A stretch of 64,000 nucleotides of DNA from Ligilactobacillus animalis KCTC 3501 = DSM 20602. Its GTDB lineage: Bacteria > Bacillota > Bacilli > Lactobacillales > Lactobacillaceae. Below the pieces are notes generated by a model, which saw nothing but the letters and a program-made list of their open reading frames with translations, made no database searches and was not told the DNA's origin. The stretch covers positions 127,134-191,133 of the forward strand of contig NZ_AYYW01000025.1 of the NCBI RefSeq assembly GCF_001434535.1, in the 5' to 3' direction. Shown here one piece after another: positions 39,962 through 49,157 of this stretch. Made by a program: the position numbers and the translations under genes. The number at the start of each line of letters is the position of its first letter. Position 1 is the first letter of the stretch.

Positions 39962-41218
39962 CTAACTTTTCTTACATTTTCCTTTATTTTTTTGGTCACG
40001 TTTGCGGTTCTTTTTCCGCTTTTTCTTAGCGGAGTCAGCTTGTGCCACTGGCTTATTCGCCTTTTTACGAACTGGACGACTAGGCGCTTGTTTCTTCAAC
40101 TCAGCTAACTCAGTTTGATCAGTAACTAGTTGCCGTTGATAGAGGTAAACTGGAGCTAGTTCATAGCCTTTTTCTTTGACCAATTGTTTAAACATCCGTA
40201 GATCGCGTTCATTACCGATATTAATGACGGTCCCATCAGCCCCCATACGACCTGTCCGCCCAACACGGTGAATATACGTATTGACATTTTTAGGCAGATC
40301 ATAGTTCACGACAGCCGGTAATCCTGGAATATCTAATCCTCTAGCCGCTACATCGGTGGTCAATAACAAAGCCACTTCTCGTTTGCGCAATTGGCGTAAA
40401 GCTTGTTCACGTTCAACTTGACGCTGTTCACTATTCAAACGCGCAATGTTAACATGTGCATGTTTTAACTTTTCGTATGCATCATTTAATTCTGCTGTTT
40501 GTTTGAAAAAGACTAGGGCGCAAAACTCATCTAACTGCGCTAATCTGCGCAAAGCATCCACGCGCTTTCTTTGTGGAACTTCTAACACATAGTGGTCCAC
40601 TTGACCTTGGGTATGATCGACTTGGCGCACATCGATCACAGTTGGTTCGATCCCAAACCAGCGATGTAATTCTGCCAAGATCGGAGCTTTAGTAGCTGAA
40701 AAGAACGAAACAGCCACCTCACCGGGCGCATGCGCAATGATCTCACGACAATCAGCTAACGTTTCGGCTTCACCCAACAACTCATCGGCCTCATCGATCA
40801 CGATCGCTTCTAGTTTATGCAATTTTAATTTTTTATCATTGATCAAGTTCAATAACCGCCCTGGAGTACCGATCACAACTTCAGGTCGCTTTTTTAATTT
40901 TTCGATCTGGCGTTTGACGTTTGCGCCCCCGATCAAAGATAAGACATTAAGCTCAAGTAACTTAGCCCATGGTCGGATCACATTAGTCAACTGCGCTGCC
41001 AATTCTTGCGATGGCGCTAAGATCAATAATTGTGTCCCATCCTTAGGCAAAAGTTGTTCTAACAATGGTAATGCGTAGGCTAAAGTCTTACCCGAACCGG
41101 TTGGCGCTAAACCTAAGACACTCTCACCGCGCGCTAGTAATGGTGCGACTCCCGCTTGGATCGGTGTTAGGTCTTTAAAGCCTTGTTCTTTAAAATAATT
41201 CTCAAATTTTGGATTCAT
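39962..41218 (-). CDS. DEAD-box RNA helicase
   Basis: A 418-aa ATP-dependent RNA helicase with motif I APTGSGKT (38-45), DEAD at 142-145, SAT, and HRVGRTGRMG, followed by a Lys/Arg-rich tail from about residue 380. Resembles CshB-type cold-shock/ribosome-assembly helicases, but the subgroup is not certain. It follows the oxidoreductase gene by 11 bp. Confidence 0.92.
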   Translation of the reverse strand: MNPKFENYFKEQGFKDLTPIQAGVAPLLARGESVLGLAPTGSGKTLAYALPLLEQLLPKDGTQLLILAPSQELAAQLTNVIRPWAKLLELNVLSLIGGANVKRQIEKLKKRPEVVIGTPGRLLNLINDKKLKLHKLEAIVIDEADELLGEAETLADCREIIAHAPGEVAVSFFSATKAPILAELHRWFGIEPTVIDVRQVDHTQGQVDHYVLEVPQRKRVDALRRLAQLDEFCALVFFKQTAELNDAYEKLKHAHVNIARLNSEQRQVEREQALRQLRKREVALLLTTDVAARGLDIPGLPAVVNYDLPKNVNTYIHRVGRTGRMGADGTVINIGNERDLRMFKQLVKEKGYELAPVYLYQRQLVTDQTELAELKKQAPSRPVRKKANKPVAQADSAKKKRKKNRKRDQKNKGKCKKS

Positions 41219-41229
41219 ACTTACCTTTC

Positions 41230-42243
41230 TCAGTAGTTAACCTCATGCTCATCAGCCGGAAAAGCAAGTCCTGCACTTTGACGTAATTTATACAAGACAT
41301 GATTTACTTCAACGGCTACGGCTAACCACTCCTGCTGTAACTGCTTATTTTGCAGTGAATCCGTATCCCGTAAAACCTCTCCAAAAGCCTTTGCTTCAGC
41401 TAACATTGGATTTTTAGCCGGATCCACTGATAACATTGTACCATTTCCTGTGGCATCGACCAATTCCACTTTTTGTAATTCAGCCGCATTATCCATCACG
41501 ATCGTCTCTTTTAGACCGTAAATTTCACCCGGTAGATATGAATTAGCTGTCTTACCAACATTTAAGACCACATCATACCCCGGATAGTTCAAAATAGCCG
41601 TCCCAGAGCCATCGATCCCGTTACGTAATTTTACTGGATAATAGTGGGCATCTTCTGGGATCCCAAACCAACTGATCGCATCATAGACAAGGTATACACC
41701 TAGATCTTGCAAAGCTCCACCGGAAAACTTAGGTGAAAAGACATTTGGTTCTTCGCCCGCTAAAAATTGATCATAACGTGAGGAGTATTTTTTATAGGTC
41801 AGATCAGCCCCCTGGATCACAGGTAACTCTTTGACTGCTTGCTTGACACTTTGAAAATTTGGCTCGTGAAAATGTCTAGCTGCCTCAAGGCAATAAAGTT
41901 CTGGATGATGATGTAAGTATTTCTGCAAGACTTTGAGTTCTGCTGGGTTAGAGAACATCGGCTTTTCAACGATCACATGTTTCTTGGCTTTTAAGGCTTG
42001 AAGGGTCTGTTCAAAATGCAAATTATTGGGAGATGCAATGTAGACCACCTCAAAAGTGCCTTGTTCAAAAAATTCACTTAAATTATCAAAATATTCTGTT
42101 ACATTTTTGAAATCTGCACCAAATTTTTGTGCTGTGGCTAATTTCCTTGAGTATACGCTGGTCAAAGTAAACTCACCTGTCATTTCTGCAGCCTCAACAA
42201 ATTGTTTGGTGATCCAATTAGTACCAATAATCCCGAGTTTCAT
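41230..42243 (-). CDS. Gfo/Idh/MocA family oxidoreductase
   Basis: A 337-aa NAD(P)-dependent dehydrogenase with N-terminal Rossmann motif GIIGTNWIT, EKP (KHVIVEKPMF near 90-100) and a C-terminal GFO/IDH domain (GGALQDLGVYLV). Substrate unknown. SD AAAGGGG precedes the ATG. Confidence 0.88.
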   Translation of the reverse strand: MKLGIIGTNWITKQFVEAAEMTGEFTLTSVYSRKLATAQKFGADFKNVTEYFDNLSEFFEQGTFEVVYIASPNNLHFEQTLQALKAKKHVIVEKPMFSNPAELKVLQKYLHHHPELYCLEAARHFHEPNFQSVKQAVKELPVIQGADLTYKKYSSRYDQFLAGEEPNVFSPKFSGGALQDLGVYLVYDAISWFGIPEDAHYYPVKLRNGIDGSGTAILNYPGYDVVLNVGKTANSYLPGEIYGLKETIVMDNAAELQKVELVDATGNGTMLSVDPAKNPMLAEAKAFGEVLRDTDSLQNKQLQQEWLAVAVEVNHVLYKLRQSAGLAFPADEHEVNY

Positions 42244-42467
42244 GATAAGTAACCCCTTTCAATTCTTCATTCGCATTTATTATAACAGACTTCGAAACAT
42301 TAGCGTACTAAGAGCTGATTTATCCCAATTTTTTAAGTTAAAATATTCCAAAAATATGACAAAATTTCTATTATGTTTCATTTTCAAATATTGCTGGTGT
42401 TTTACTATTTTTACGGTATAAATCGTGGTATATTATACTCAATAAGAAAATTGGAGGGGTTGAAGCA

Positions 42468-42839
42468 ATGAAACGCAAGGGCTTGATAAGTTTAGGCCAT
42501 ACTTTATTCAGTAACGTGATCAATTTTAACAAGAAAAGCAAGCAACCACAGGTGTCCCTACCGCTGATCTATGCCGGTAGTTGGCAATTTACCGATGAAT
42601 TAAGTAATCGAACTCATCGTCTTGAGATCACAACTGACTTGCGTATTTTGATCGACCACCGCGAACTTGCGGGCCAGGTCCAGACCCTTACCGCTAAAGA
42701 ACTGATTTTTTTGGATGGTTACGGCTACCATTTGCGGATCGATGCCGTTGACAGTAAACCCATCAGCGTCTATGACGAAGCTGATAACCGTGTCTATGAG
42801 TTAGTTGATGAGCTTGATCATGACACACCTTGTTTATAG
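42468..42839 (+). CDS. Small conserved protein, DUF4828-like
   Basis: A 123-aa protein found in lactobacilli and resembling DUF4828; no catalytic motif is visible and function is unknown. GGAGGGG lies close upstream of the ATG. It stands alone on the plus strand and has its own terminator. Confidence 0.7.
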   Translation: MKRKGLISLGHTLFSNVINFNKKSKQPQVSLPLIYAGSWQFTDELSNRTHRLEITTDLRILIDHRELAGQVQTLTAKELIFLDGYGYHLRIDAVDSKPISVYDEADNRVYELVDELDHDTPCL

Positions 42840-42851
42840 CATTTATAGTTG

Positions 42852-42884
42852 GACTTTCTCGACGTAGGAAGTCTTTTTATTTTA
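42852..42884 (+). terminator. Terminator of the DUF4828-like gene
   Basis: GACTTTCT and AGGAAGTC (one T-G pair) around CGACGT, followed by TTTTTATTTT. Confidence 0.8.
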
Positions 42885-42892
42885 AGCAAACA

Positions 42893-42926
42893 AAAGGCGG
42901 TGAGGCTAACTATGCCTCACCGCTTT
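42893..42926 (-). terminator. Terminator of the ABC ATPase gene
   Basis: GCGGTGAGGC and GCCTCACCGC around ATAGTTA, followed by CTTTTG on the minus strand. The gene's stop codon lies inside the hairpin. Confidence 0.85.
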
Positions 42927-43591
42927 TTAGATCCAACCATCTGATGACCTTGTTGCAACTGTTGTAAAGTTCCAGCAAAAGCCAGCTTTCCGTCTTTTAA
43001 GATCAAAAAACGTTGCGCGATCTCCTGTAATTCCTCTAAATAATGGCTTGTGATCAAAAAGGTCTTACCTAATGCTTGCAAGTTTTTGATCTGTTGCCAA
43101 AATTTTTGCCGACTTACCACATCCATCCCAACTGTTGGCTCATCTAAAAAGATCAACTCAGGATCACCGGCTAAGCATAAGGCAAAATTTAACCGCCTTC
43201 TTTGACCACCAGAAAGTTTGGCCAAAAAGGTATGTTGTTTATCTGCTAGATCAGCGATCTGTAACAATTCGGTATAATTTTTGCTATTAGGGTAATAACT
43301 TTGCCAAAGTTCGATGATCTCTTTGACCGTTACTCTTTCTAATGAAAAGTCATTTTGTAACATGACACCGATCTTCTCGGTTTTTAATTGCTTACTCCCT
43401 AAGATCTCGACTTTCCCGTCATCCTTTGGGGTCATCTGTAGCAAAATATTTAACAAGGTAGATTTGCCAGCACCATTTTTTCCTAAAAGAGCTACGATCT
43501 CTCCACGCTCAACTGAAAAACTCAATTGCTTTAGGACTGGTTCTTTGGTATAAGTTTTAGTTAGCCCAGCCACTTCGATAACTTTTTTCAT
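42917..43591 (-). CDS. ABC transporter ATP-binding protein
   Basis: A 224-aa ABC ATPase with Walker A GKNGAGKST (37-45), signature LSGGQRRRLNFA and Walker B LIFLDEPTVGMD. It resembles the drug/lantibiotic/NatA type with a partner ABC-2 permease, but no permease gene is adjacent, so it is an orphan here. The ATG at 43591 is used (GTGAGAG upstream). Confidence 0.9.
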   Translation of the reverse strand: MKKVIEVAGLTKTYTKEPVLKQLSFSVERGEIVALLGKNGAGKSTLLNILLQMTPKDDGKVEILGSKQLKTEKIGVMLQNDFSLERVTVKEIIELWQSYYPNSKNYTELLQIADLADKQHTFLAKLSGGQRRRLNFALCLAGDPELIFLDEPTVGMDVVSRQKFWQQIKNLQALGKTFLITSHYLEELQEIAQRFLILKDGKLAFAGTLQQLQQGHQMVGSKKR

Positions 43592-43658
43592 TGCTCTCAC
43601 TTCCATACTCAAGATAGTTTCATTTTAAATGAAAACTACTCTTGTCCCTAGAACCACC

Positions 43659-43678
43659 TGTCATGACATTTCATGACA
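43659..43678. promoter_or_regulatory. Candidate operator upstream of the ABC ATPase gene
   Basis: TGTCATGA-CATT-TCATGACA is a perfect 8-4-8 inverted repeat, followed by a further TTGTCAC half-site. It lies between the CPBP gene terminator and the ABC gene. The cognate regulator is not identified. Confidence 0.5.
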
Positions 43679-43684
43679 ATTGTC

Positions 43685-43716
43685 ACAAAAAAACAGTCGC
43701 CCCTTAGACGACTGTT
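43685..43716 (-). terminator. Terminator of the second CPBP gene
   Basis: AACAGTCG and CGACTGTT around a ten-base loop, followed by TTTTTT on the minus strand. Confidence 0.9.
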
Positions 43717-43719
43717 AGT

Positions 43720-44595
43720 TTAACTATTGATTCGATTGCTTGGTTTAGCATAATTTTGGCCTAAATAATAGGTCAGGATCACTAAAACAAAGAGGCCTAC
43801 AAAGACCAAATAACTGGACTCGATCCCAAATGTACCGCCATTTAACATCGCGTACCCTGAGACCGGATGCGACTCTAGGACCACACTTGTACCATTGATC
43901 CCCGAAACTGGGGTACCAAATAACGGTCCTTCGGCAAAGTTCCAAGCACTGTGAAACGCACCGGCCAACCAAAGATCGCCGGTATAGGTCCGAAACAAGC
44001 TCATCAAGATTCCAAAGAGTGTCAAGCCAACGAGCGCATTGATCCCGATCCCACTATTACCTAAGTGAGCAACGGCAAATGCCAACGCCGAGATGAGGAT
44101 CGCCCAACGTTGTGAAACTTCTTTTTCCAATCTTCCTTGTAAATAGCCACGAAAGATCACTTCTTCGGTCATCCCTTGCATCCCAAAGCCTAGCAAAAAG
44201 GCTAATAATACTGCCCAATTGGAATTTTGCCAGATGACACTCACACTAAATGCCTTACCTAAGACCGTGATCCCCCAGATCAAAGCAAAAAATGCTATTC
44301 CGAGGACATAGCCCGTAGCATAGCGTAAAAACGAGCCGTTTTTATCAAATGGCATGATCTGATGTAACTGTTTTGGATCACCTTTATACTCTTGTTTCAA
44401 GATGAAAACAACGATTATCTCACCGATCAAGCCCAAGCCTAGTGCTAGTGGTGAAAAAATATCTCCTAGATCACCCGAAAAAGCAGCCATCAATAAGCCC
44501 GTAAAAAGCATGATCAGCCCCATTGGGATCGATGATAGGATCATCAATAGAAGTGTCCATAAAAAAATCCTACCGATCCGTTTTAATTTATCCAT
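43720..44595 (-). CDS. CPBP-family intramembrane metalloprotease
   Basis: A 291-aa membrane protein with about eight TM segments and the CPBP motifs EEVIFRG (144-150), FAVAHLGN and AFHSAWNF. Longer than the first CPBP gene of the window and of the type annotated as CAAX protease self-immunity. Substrate unknown and no bacteriocin genes adjoin it. Confidence 0.87.
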   Translation of the reverse strand: MDKLKRIGRIFLWTLLLMILSSIPMGLIMLFTGLLMAAFSGDLGDIFSPLALGLGLIGEIIVVFILKQEYKGDPKQLHQIMPFDKNGSFLRYATGYVLGIAFFALIWGITVLGKAFSVSVIWQNSNWAVLLAFLLGFGMQGMTEEVIFRGYLQGRLEKEVSQRWAILISALAFAVAHLGNSGIGINALVGLTLFGILMSLFRTYTGDLWLAGAFHSAWNFAEGPLFGTPVSGINGTSVVLESHPVSGYAMLNGGTFGIESSYLVFVGLFVLVILTYYLGQNYAKPSNRINS

Positions 44596-44690
44596 CTACT
44601 CACATCCTTTTTTACATAAAAATTAAAACACAAAAAATAAGTAAAAGCTAGTAAAATGGGCATAAAATAATACTGTCAGCGCCGTATGAA

Positions 44691-44732
44691 TAATAAAAAG
44701 CCGTACCATGATGTTTTACATCATGGTACGGC
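44691..44732 (-). terminator. Terminator of the nuclease gene (hairpin family member 3)
   Basis: GCCGTACCATGATG and CATCATGGTACGGC form a perfect 14-bp stem, followed by TTTTTATTATT on the minus strand. Confidence 0.92.
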
Positions 44733-44762
44733 CCTTGTATCACAAGTCTGAACATCTATCCA

Positions 44763-45599
44763 TCAGTTGTTCACTTTTGTCGCATGACCAGTAGCATAGT
44801 CGATCTTTAAGCCCTTTTGAACATTAGGGATAAAAACATTATATTCCAACGAACCATCACTTGATTTGGCTTCCAAGTGAGCTCCTGCTGGGACTAAATT
44901 ATTACCACTATAGATATTTGTCACACGATAACGGACAGTCTTATTACGATCCAAGGCTTTTCGAACAAGACTTTCGTAATAATTTTGGCCTGTTGAATAC
45001 TTTGCATTAGCTTCATTAGCCCAAGCAGTTTGAGTCGCAATATTTTTAGGATTGCTCTCACTCGCATCAAAACCACGAATATTTCCAACTAAAGCATACC
45101 CTAGTAAGTGACCGCGATCATAAGCATGGTTGTAGGCGCCACTTAAGTTAGTGAGTTGCTTAAAGCCCTGTGGTTTCCATTTAGTCGAACCATTATTAGT
45201 TTGGTGGCGATTCTTGTATTGACGCGTTGTCCTATTCAAAAGGGCGTTTGCCACCGTCGGACGTTTCAAGCTATCGACTTCATTTGTTGCATAAGGTGCA
45301 CTAGAAACCTTAGCTTTTAGATCTGCCTTGTTGTTATTAACGATAAAAGCCCCACTGTTGTTCCATTTGAGATTTTGCTCACCGCCCAATTGTTTAACAA
45401 CATCAGGTGTCAAAACTGTTTGGGCTAATTGTTGTGATGGGGTGCTCTTTTTTAGTTCACCCGAGCCACTCGAGCTATTTTTTTGATGTGTACGCCAGCC
45501 ACCATAGTGAGTAGTTGCTTTGGCCGTTATCGGTGCCCCGATCGCACCACTGAGCATCAAAGCTGCCGCAAATCCGGTCAGTATTTTTTTGAACTTCAT
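44763..45599 (-). CDS. Secreted DNA/RNA non-specific endonuclease
   Basis: A 278-aa secreted nuclease. Signal peptide at 1-28 (charged start, hydrophobic [12 protein letters not shown], cleavage near AKA). The catalytic DRGH at 161-164 and a metal-binding Asn in the [13 protein letters not shown] segment (about 183-198) define the NUC1/EndA family. It degrades external DNA; relatives serve in DNA uptake or nutrient scavenging. Strong GGAGGA ribosome site, but it lies directly after a terminator-like hairpin. Confidence 0.93.
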   Translation of the reverse strand: MKFKKILTGFAAALMLSGAIGAPITAKATTHYGGWRTHQKNSSSGSGELKKSTPSQQLAQTVLTPDVVKQLGGEQNLKWNNSGAFIVNNNKADLKAKVSSAPYATNEVDSLKRPTVANALLNRTTRQYKNRHQTNNGSTKWKPQGFKQLTNLSGAYNHAYDRGHLLGYALVGNIRGFDASESNPKNIATQTAWANEANAKYSTGQNYYESLVRKALDRNKTVRYRVTNIYSGNNLVPAGAHLEAKSSDGSLEYNVFIPNVQKGLKIDYATGHATKVNN

Positions 45600-45611
45600 A
45601 ATGTCCTCCGT

Positions 45612-45643
45612 AAAAAAAGACCAACAGAATCATCCATTGGTCT
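45612..45643 (-). terminator. Terminator of asnA / possible attenuator of the nuclease gene
   Basis: AGACCAA and TTGGTCT form a stem followed by seven Ts, and the nuclease ribosome site GGAGGA begins three bases later. No promoter fits between them. An alternative AACAGA/TCTGTT pairing overlaps the stem. Confidence 0.75.
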
Positions 45644-45658
45644 CTGTTTGTTCGATTA

Positions 45659-46666
45659 TTATAAAATGTTGATATTATGTGCGCGACAAGTTTCAATCAT
45701 TTCCTTTGGCCAAATACTTGCTTGAACTTCACCAACATGCGCTTTACCTAGTAACAACATACATAAACGAGATTGTCCGATCCCGCCACCGATCGTATAT
45801 GGCAATTCCTTATTCAAAACCATTTGATGGTATGGTAATTGCTTACGATCAAGGGCATCTGCTGCCTCTAATTGGGCTAGCATCGAGTCTTCGTCAACGC
45901 GGATCCCCATGCTTGAAAGCTCTAACCGACAGTTGAGTGGCTCATACCAGAATAAGATATCACCATTCAAGCTCCAATCATCATAGTCAGGAGCACGGCC
46001 ATCATGTTTTTGACCACTCTTTAACGTGCCACCGATCTGCATTAAAAAGACTGCGCCGTGTTCTTGGCAGATCTTGTCTTCACGTTCTTCTGGCGTGAGC
46101 TCTGGGTACATATCTTCTAATTCTTGAGTTGTGATAAAGAAGATGTCGTCAGGTAATTTATTGACTGCTTCAGGGTATTTATACCAGACTTCATTTTCCA
46201 TGTGCTTGATCACTTTGAAGATCCGTCTGACCGTATCTTCAAGGGTCTTAACATTGCGTTCATCTTTAGCAATGATCTTTTCCCAGTCCCATTGATCGAC
46301 ATAACTTGAGTGATAGTTATCCAACTCTTCATCTTTTCTGATCGCGTTCATGTTAGTATATAGCCCTTCATGTAGCTTGAAGCCGTATTGCTTTAGGGCC
46401 ATCCGTTTCCATTTAGCTAAAGAATGGACGACTTCGATGGTATCATTTGGGATACTCTCCATCGTAAAAGATACAGGTGTTTCATAACCATTCAAATTAT
46501 CATTCAACCCCGAACTCTTTTCTACATACATTGGTGCTGAAACACGTGATAAGCCAAGCTCTTTGCCAAATTCATCTTGGAAGGTCTCACGAATATATCG
46601 AATCGCTTCTTGTGTCTTTTTGACATCAAGCTTGGGATCATAATCTTTTGGAATAATAAGATCCAT
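45659..46666 (-). CDS. asnA: Aspartate-ammonia ligase
   Basis: Ammonia-dependent asparagine synthetase related to class II aminoacyl-tRNA synthetases. 335 aa from the ATG at 46666; the ATG three codons earlier lies inside the AAAGGATG ribosome site. Contains [27 protein letters not shown] and the C-terminal [15 protein letters not shown]. No T-box leader is visible upstream. Confidence 0.96.
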   Translation of the reverse strand: MDLIIPKDYDPKLDVKKTQEAIRYIRETFQDEFGKELGLSRVSAPMYVEKSSGLNDNLNGYETPVSFTMESIPNDTIEVVHSLAKWKRMALKQYGFKLHEGLYTNMNAIRKDEELDNYHSSYVDQWDWEKIIAKDERNVKTLEDTVRRIFKVIKHMENEVWYKYPEAVNKLPDDIFFITTQELEDMYPELTPEEREDKICQEHGAVFLMQIGGTLKSGQKHDGRAPDYDDWSLNGDILFWYEPLNCRLELSSMGIRVDEDSMLAQLEAADALDRKQLPYHQMVLNKELPYTIGGGIGQSRLCMLLLGKAHVGEVQASIWPKEMIETCRAHNINIL

Positions 46667-46793
46667 AAATGTCATCCTTTCTCAATTAGTTAGTTTAATT
46701 TTACCTTAAAATGATTAGATTGCAATCTTTATTTTTTGAATTTCGTACCTTATTTTTTAATTTAACTACTTTTGGCCTTCCAAACGTTTTTGA

Positions 46794-46810
46794 TGGTGGC
46801 GTTTTCACCA
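46794..46810. promoter_or_regulatory. Inverted repeat upstream of the nitroreductase gene
   Basis: TGGTG-N7-CACCA lies just before a TATACT -10-like hexamer. Possible operator; regulator unknown. Confidence 0.3.
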
Positions 46811-46854
46811 AAATGTTATACTTACCGTAGTTTATAAATGAAAGGATGATCGTG

Positions 46855-47502
46855 ATGGATTTTACCACACTCGTTCAGAAAAGACATTCGACACGTGATT
46901 TTACCGACCAATTTATCCCTAGATCACAGCTTGAGCAGATCATTCAAGATGCTCTAACAACACCATCTTGGGTCAATTCCCAACCTTGGCGCGTCTATGT
47001 TGCTACGGGAAAAACTCTAGCTTTGATCAAAGAAAAGCACCGTGAAGCAGTTAAACAAGGCGACCTTGGACAACCAGAATATCCGGTCTTGAGTCGTGAT
47101 AAGTGGGATCAACGTTCACAGGCAAATATGGCTGCTTGGACGACTGAATTCAAGCAACGCTTCAAGCCTGGTGAAGTCGATTTTCGTAAAAGTCAAGCTG
47201 AGCTCTTCAATGCTCAAGCACTCATCTATATCACGCTTCCAAAAGATTTATCCCCTTGGTCAGTCCATGATATCGGGGCTTTTACCCAAACATTAGTCCT
47301 AAGTGCTACCGCTCAAGGACTTGCATCGATCACGGCTTACGAATTAGTCAAATTCCCTACTCTTGTCAAAGAGATCATGGAGATCCCTGACAGTGAGACT
47401 TTAGCCGTTGGGGTGGCTTTAGGCTACGCTTCAACTGACCCCTTAAATAGCTTTAGTCCTAATAAACTGACCTTAGAACAAGTCGCTACCTTTAAAGATT
47501 AA
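46855..47502 (+). CDS. Nitroreductase family protein
   Basis: A 215-aa FMN-dependent NAD(P)H oxidoreductase fold (KRHSTRDFTDQFIP, TPSWVNSQPWRVYVA, AQGLASITAYE). Probably a nitro-, quinone- or flavin reductase; the substrate cannot be read from sequence. The ATG at 46855 is chosen because the one at 46846 lies in the AAAGGATG ribosome site. Confidence 0.9.
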   Translation: MDFTTLVQKRHSTRDFTDQFIPRSQLEQIIQDALTTPSWVNSQPWRVYVATGKTLALIKEKHREAVKQGDLGQPEYPVLSRDKWDQRSQANMAAWTTEFKQRFKPGEVDFRKSQAELFNAQALIYITLPKDLSPWSVHDIGAFTQTLVLSATAQGLASITAYELVKFPTLVKEIMEIPDSETLAVGVALGYASTDPLNSFSPNKLTLEQVATFKD

Positions 47503-47546
47503 AAGTGACCAGGCCACCTCATTACGAGAGACGGCCTGATCACTTT
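47501..47546. terminator. Bidirectional terminator between nitroreductase and GNAT genes
   Basis: AAAAGTGACCAGGCC and GGCCTGATCACTTTTT form a long stem with one mismatch between convergent genes. Confidence 0.9.
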
Positions 47547-47557
47547 TTATGTTCGTA

Positions 47558-47983
47558 TTATCTCGCTTTCCATTCCATCTGATACTCTACTTGACTGGTC
47601 GCCTCATCCAGCTGTTCGTTCACCACGGCAAAATCTGCGCGCCGATAGAATTTTAACGCACGTTCATTTTTAGCATAGACGGCTAAACTCAACTGCTCTC
47701 TTTCTTGTTTGACTTTAGCTAACAGCTTGCTTCCGATCCCCTTGCCTTGTGCCTTGCTAGCCACAAAGATCCCAGCAATGTGATCAGCTTGCAGTCCGAT
47801 AAAGCCTAGAAGCTCATTTCCCGCTTCATAGACCCAGATCTCAGCTTGAGGCAGCATTTCTTTAACTAATGCATAGTTGTCCTGCCAATATTTAGTCGGA
47901 ATAAAATCATGGGCTGAAATATTTGTCGCCAACCAAAGCTCCATGACTTGTTCTAAATCATCGGTTTTAAATTTTCTGATCAT
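47558..47983 (-). CDS. GNAT family N-acetyltransferase
   Basis: A 141-aa acetyltransferase with the acetyl-CoA loop AQGKGIGSKLL (about 88-98) and the ALKFYRRADF motif. It resembles the YjaB/PhnO-like small GNAT group. Substrate unknown. Confidence 0.88.
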   Translation of the reverse strand: MIRKFKTDDLEQVMELWLATNISAHDFIPTKYWQDNYALVKEMLPQAEIWVYEAGNELLGFIGLQADHIAGIFVASKAQGKGIGSKLLAKVKQEREQLSLAVYAKNERALKFYRRADFAVVNEQLDEATSQVEYQMEWKAR

Positions 47984-48050
47984 AAACTAACCATTCCCTT
48001 CCATACCATGATACAATAATTGCACACAACAAAAAAGCGAGGACTTAACA

Positions 48051-48413
48051 ATGGAACAGATCCTTGAGTATATACAACGTATCGATGATCCAGATAACCG
48101 TTTGATCTCTGGCGACTTTATCAACTGGTTAATGACTGACTTTCCTGAATTAAAGCCAGAATACAAATGGAATCAGCCAATGTTCACCCATCATGGAACT
48201 TTTATCATCGGCTTTAGTGTTGCCACGAAGCATTTTACTGTGGCACCTGAAATGCGTACTTTTGAGCACTTTTTACCACAGATCAAAGACCTGAAGCTCA
48301 AACATGGTAAAAAGACTTTCCAGCTCCAATTTGGCCAAGATATCCCATACGACTTACTGCGTGCGCTCATCAATTATACGCTAGCAGACAAACAAAACGT
48401 TACTAGTTTTTAG
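48051..48413 (+). CDS. DUF1801/YdhG-like protein
   Basis: A 120-aa protein of the YdhG/YdeI-like fold (EYKWNQPMFTHHGTFIIGFSVATKHFTVAPE). A Bacillus member has been called an iron chaperone; the role here is not established. It is convergent with the large non-coding RNA that follows. Confidence 0.75.
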   Translation: MEQILEYIQRIDDPDNRLISGDFINWLMTDFPELKPEYKWNQPMFTHHGTFIIGFSVATKHFTVAPEMRTFEHFLPQIKDLKLKHGKKTFQLQFGQDIPYDLLRALINYTLADKQNVTSF

Positions 48414-48473
48414 GATAAACGTAAAGTTGGCGAATAAAAAAATACCGTAAATCTCATTAATACTACTATCAAG

Positions 48474-48521
48474 CAAGGGACCTAGCTCGATGCACACACA
48501 TACATCATGCTAGGTCCCTTG
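48474..48521. terminator. Terminator-like hairpin 3' of the large RNA (family member 4)
   Basis: CAAGGGACCTAGC and GCTAGGTCCCTTG form a perfect 13-bp stem with inner GATG/CATC. The T-tract on the minus strand is weak (TTGCTTGATAGT). It is the likely 3' boundary of the 48556-49123 transcript. Confidence 0.6.
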
Positions 48522-48555
48522 TTGTTCATACAGCACTGGTCGCCCACTCCTTTAA

Positions 48556-49123
48556 CTAAAGTTCTCTCAAAACAAGATCATATCGGAGTATTTCTCTCTA
48601 CGCCTGTAGCTTGCGAATTCGTTCCGTCAACAGTTCATAAGAGCTGAGCAGTGAGAGCGACTCACTACTTTCTTATGCATTACTCGACCGTGGCAAGTGT
48701 TTCAACTTCCAACATCGACCCGAACATTCAGCATTTTCATATATTTGTATGATAACTGCCGTCTTGAGCGATGTACCTGCTTCTTTTCTTATACTGTTAT
48801 TTCTAACATTCACAGCAACACACTTGGTTGGATATTACCAATGTAAACTATATTCATCCCTGAATAGTAGCAATATTAGCTTCTTCTCACTGAGCATCTA
48901 TTATCGTGTGGAAAAGTTCAGTACGTTAATTCTGGGCTACATTTGCATACCTCTTAGCCTCTTTTGCTTTTACAAAACGCCATGATGTCACCACCACTTT
49001 GATAGCCACTAGCCAGTATCCCAACTAGCAAACTACGAGGACTTAACCTCCGAGATATCTTAGCAAAGCGTTCAACTTCTCTGCACTAAGTTCGATATGA
49101 TCTTGTTTTCAAAGAACTTTAGT
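48556..49123 (-). ncRNA. Giant structured non-coding RNA, candidate ROOL class
   Basis: About 570 nt without a credible ORF. Its two ends (49093-49122 and 48556-48585) are reverse complements over 30 bases with one G-G mismatch and one G-U pair, so the RNA is closed by a very long terminal helix. Nested helices are visible: CATAAGA (48636)/TCTTATG (48671) enclosing AGTGAG/CTCACT, a GAGG/CCTC hairpin, and CTAC-AGGC-GTAG. A strong promoter places the first base at the helix. Length, closing helix and lactobacillus host match ROOL; GOLLD RNAs are usually longer. Class assignment is inference; the structured RNA itself is well supported. Confidence 0.8.
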
Positions 49124-49129
49124 GTCACT

Positions 49130-49157
49130 ATTATACACTCTTTATCCCTTTTGACAA
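49130..49157 (-). promoter_or_regulatory. Promoter of the large non-coding RNA
   Basis: -35 TTGTCA (49152-49157), 16-bp spacer and perfect -10 TATAAT (49130-49135). The transcript would begin about seven bases later with ACACTAAAGTTCTTTGAAAA, a sequence reminiscent of rRNA operon leaders and spacers. Confidence 0.88.

Noticed and set aside
46667-46845. T-box leader upstream of asnA
   Set aside because: No T-box core sequence, specifier loop or terminator/antiterminator pair is visible.
48749-48985. Plus-strand 78-codon frame inside the large RNA locus
   Set aside because: It is antisense to the structured RNA, has no ribosome site or recognisable domain, and the palindromic ends and minus-strand promoter explain the locus better.
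48556-49122. The 30-base inverted terminal repeats read as an insertion sequence or MITE
   Set aside because: No transposase, no obvious flanking target duplication, and the repeats coincide exactly with a promoter start and internal RNA helices.
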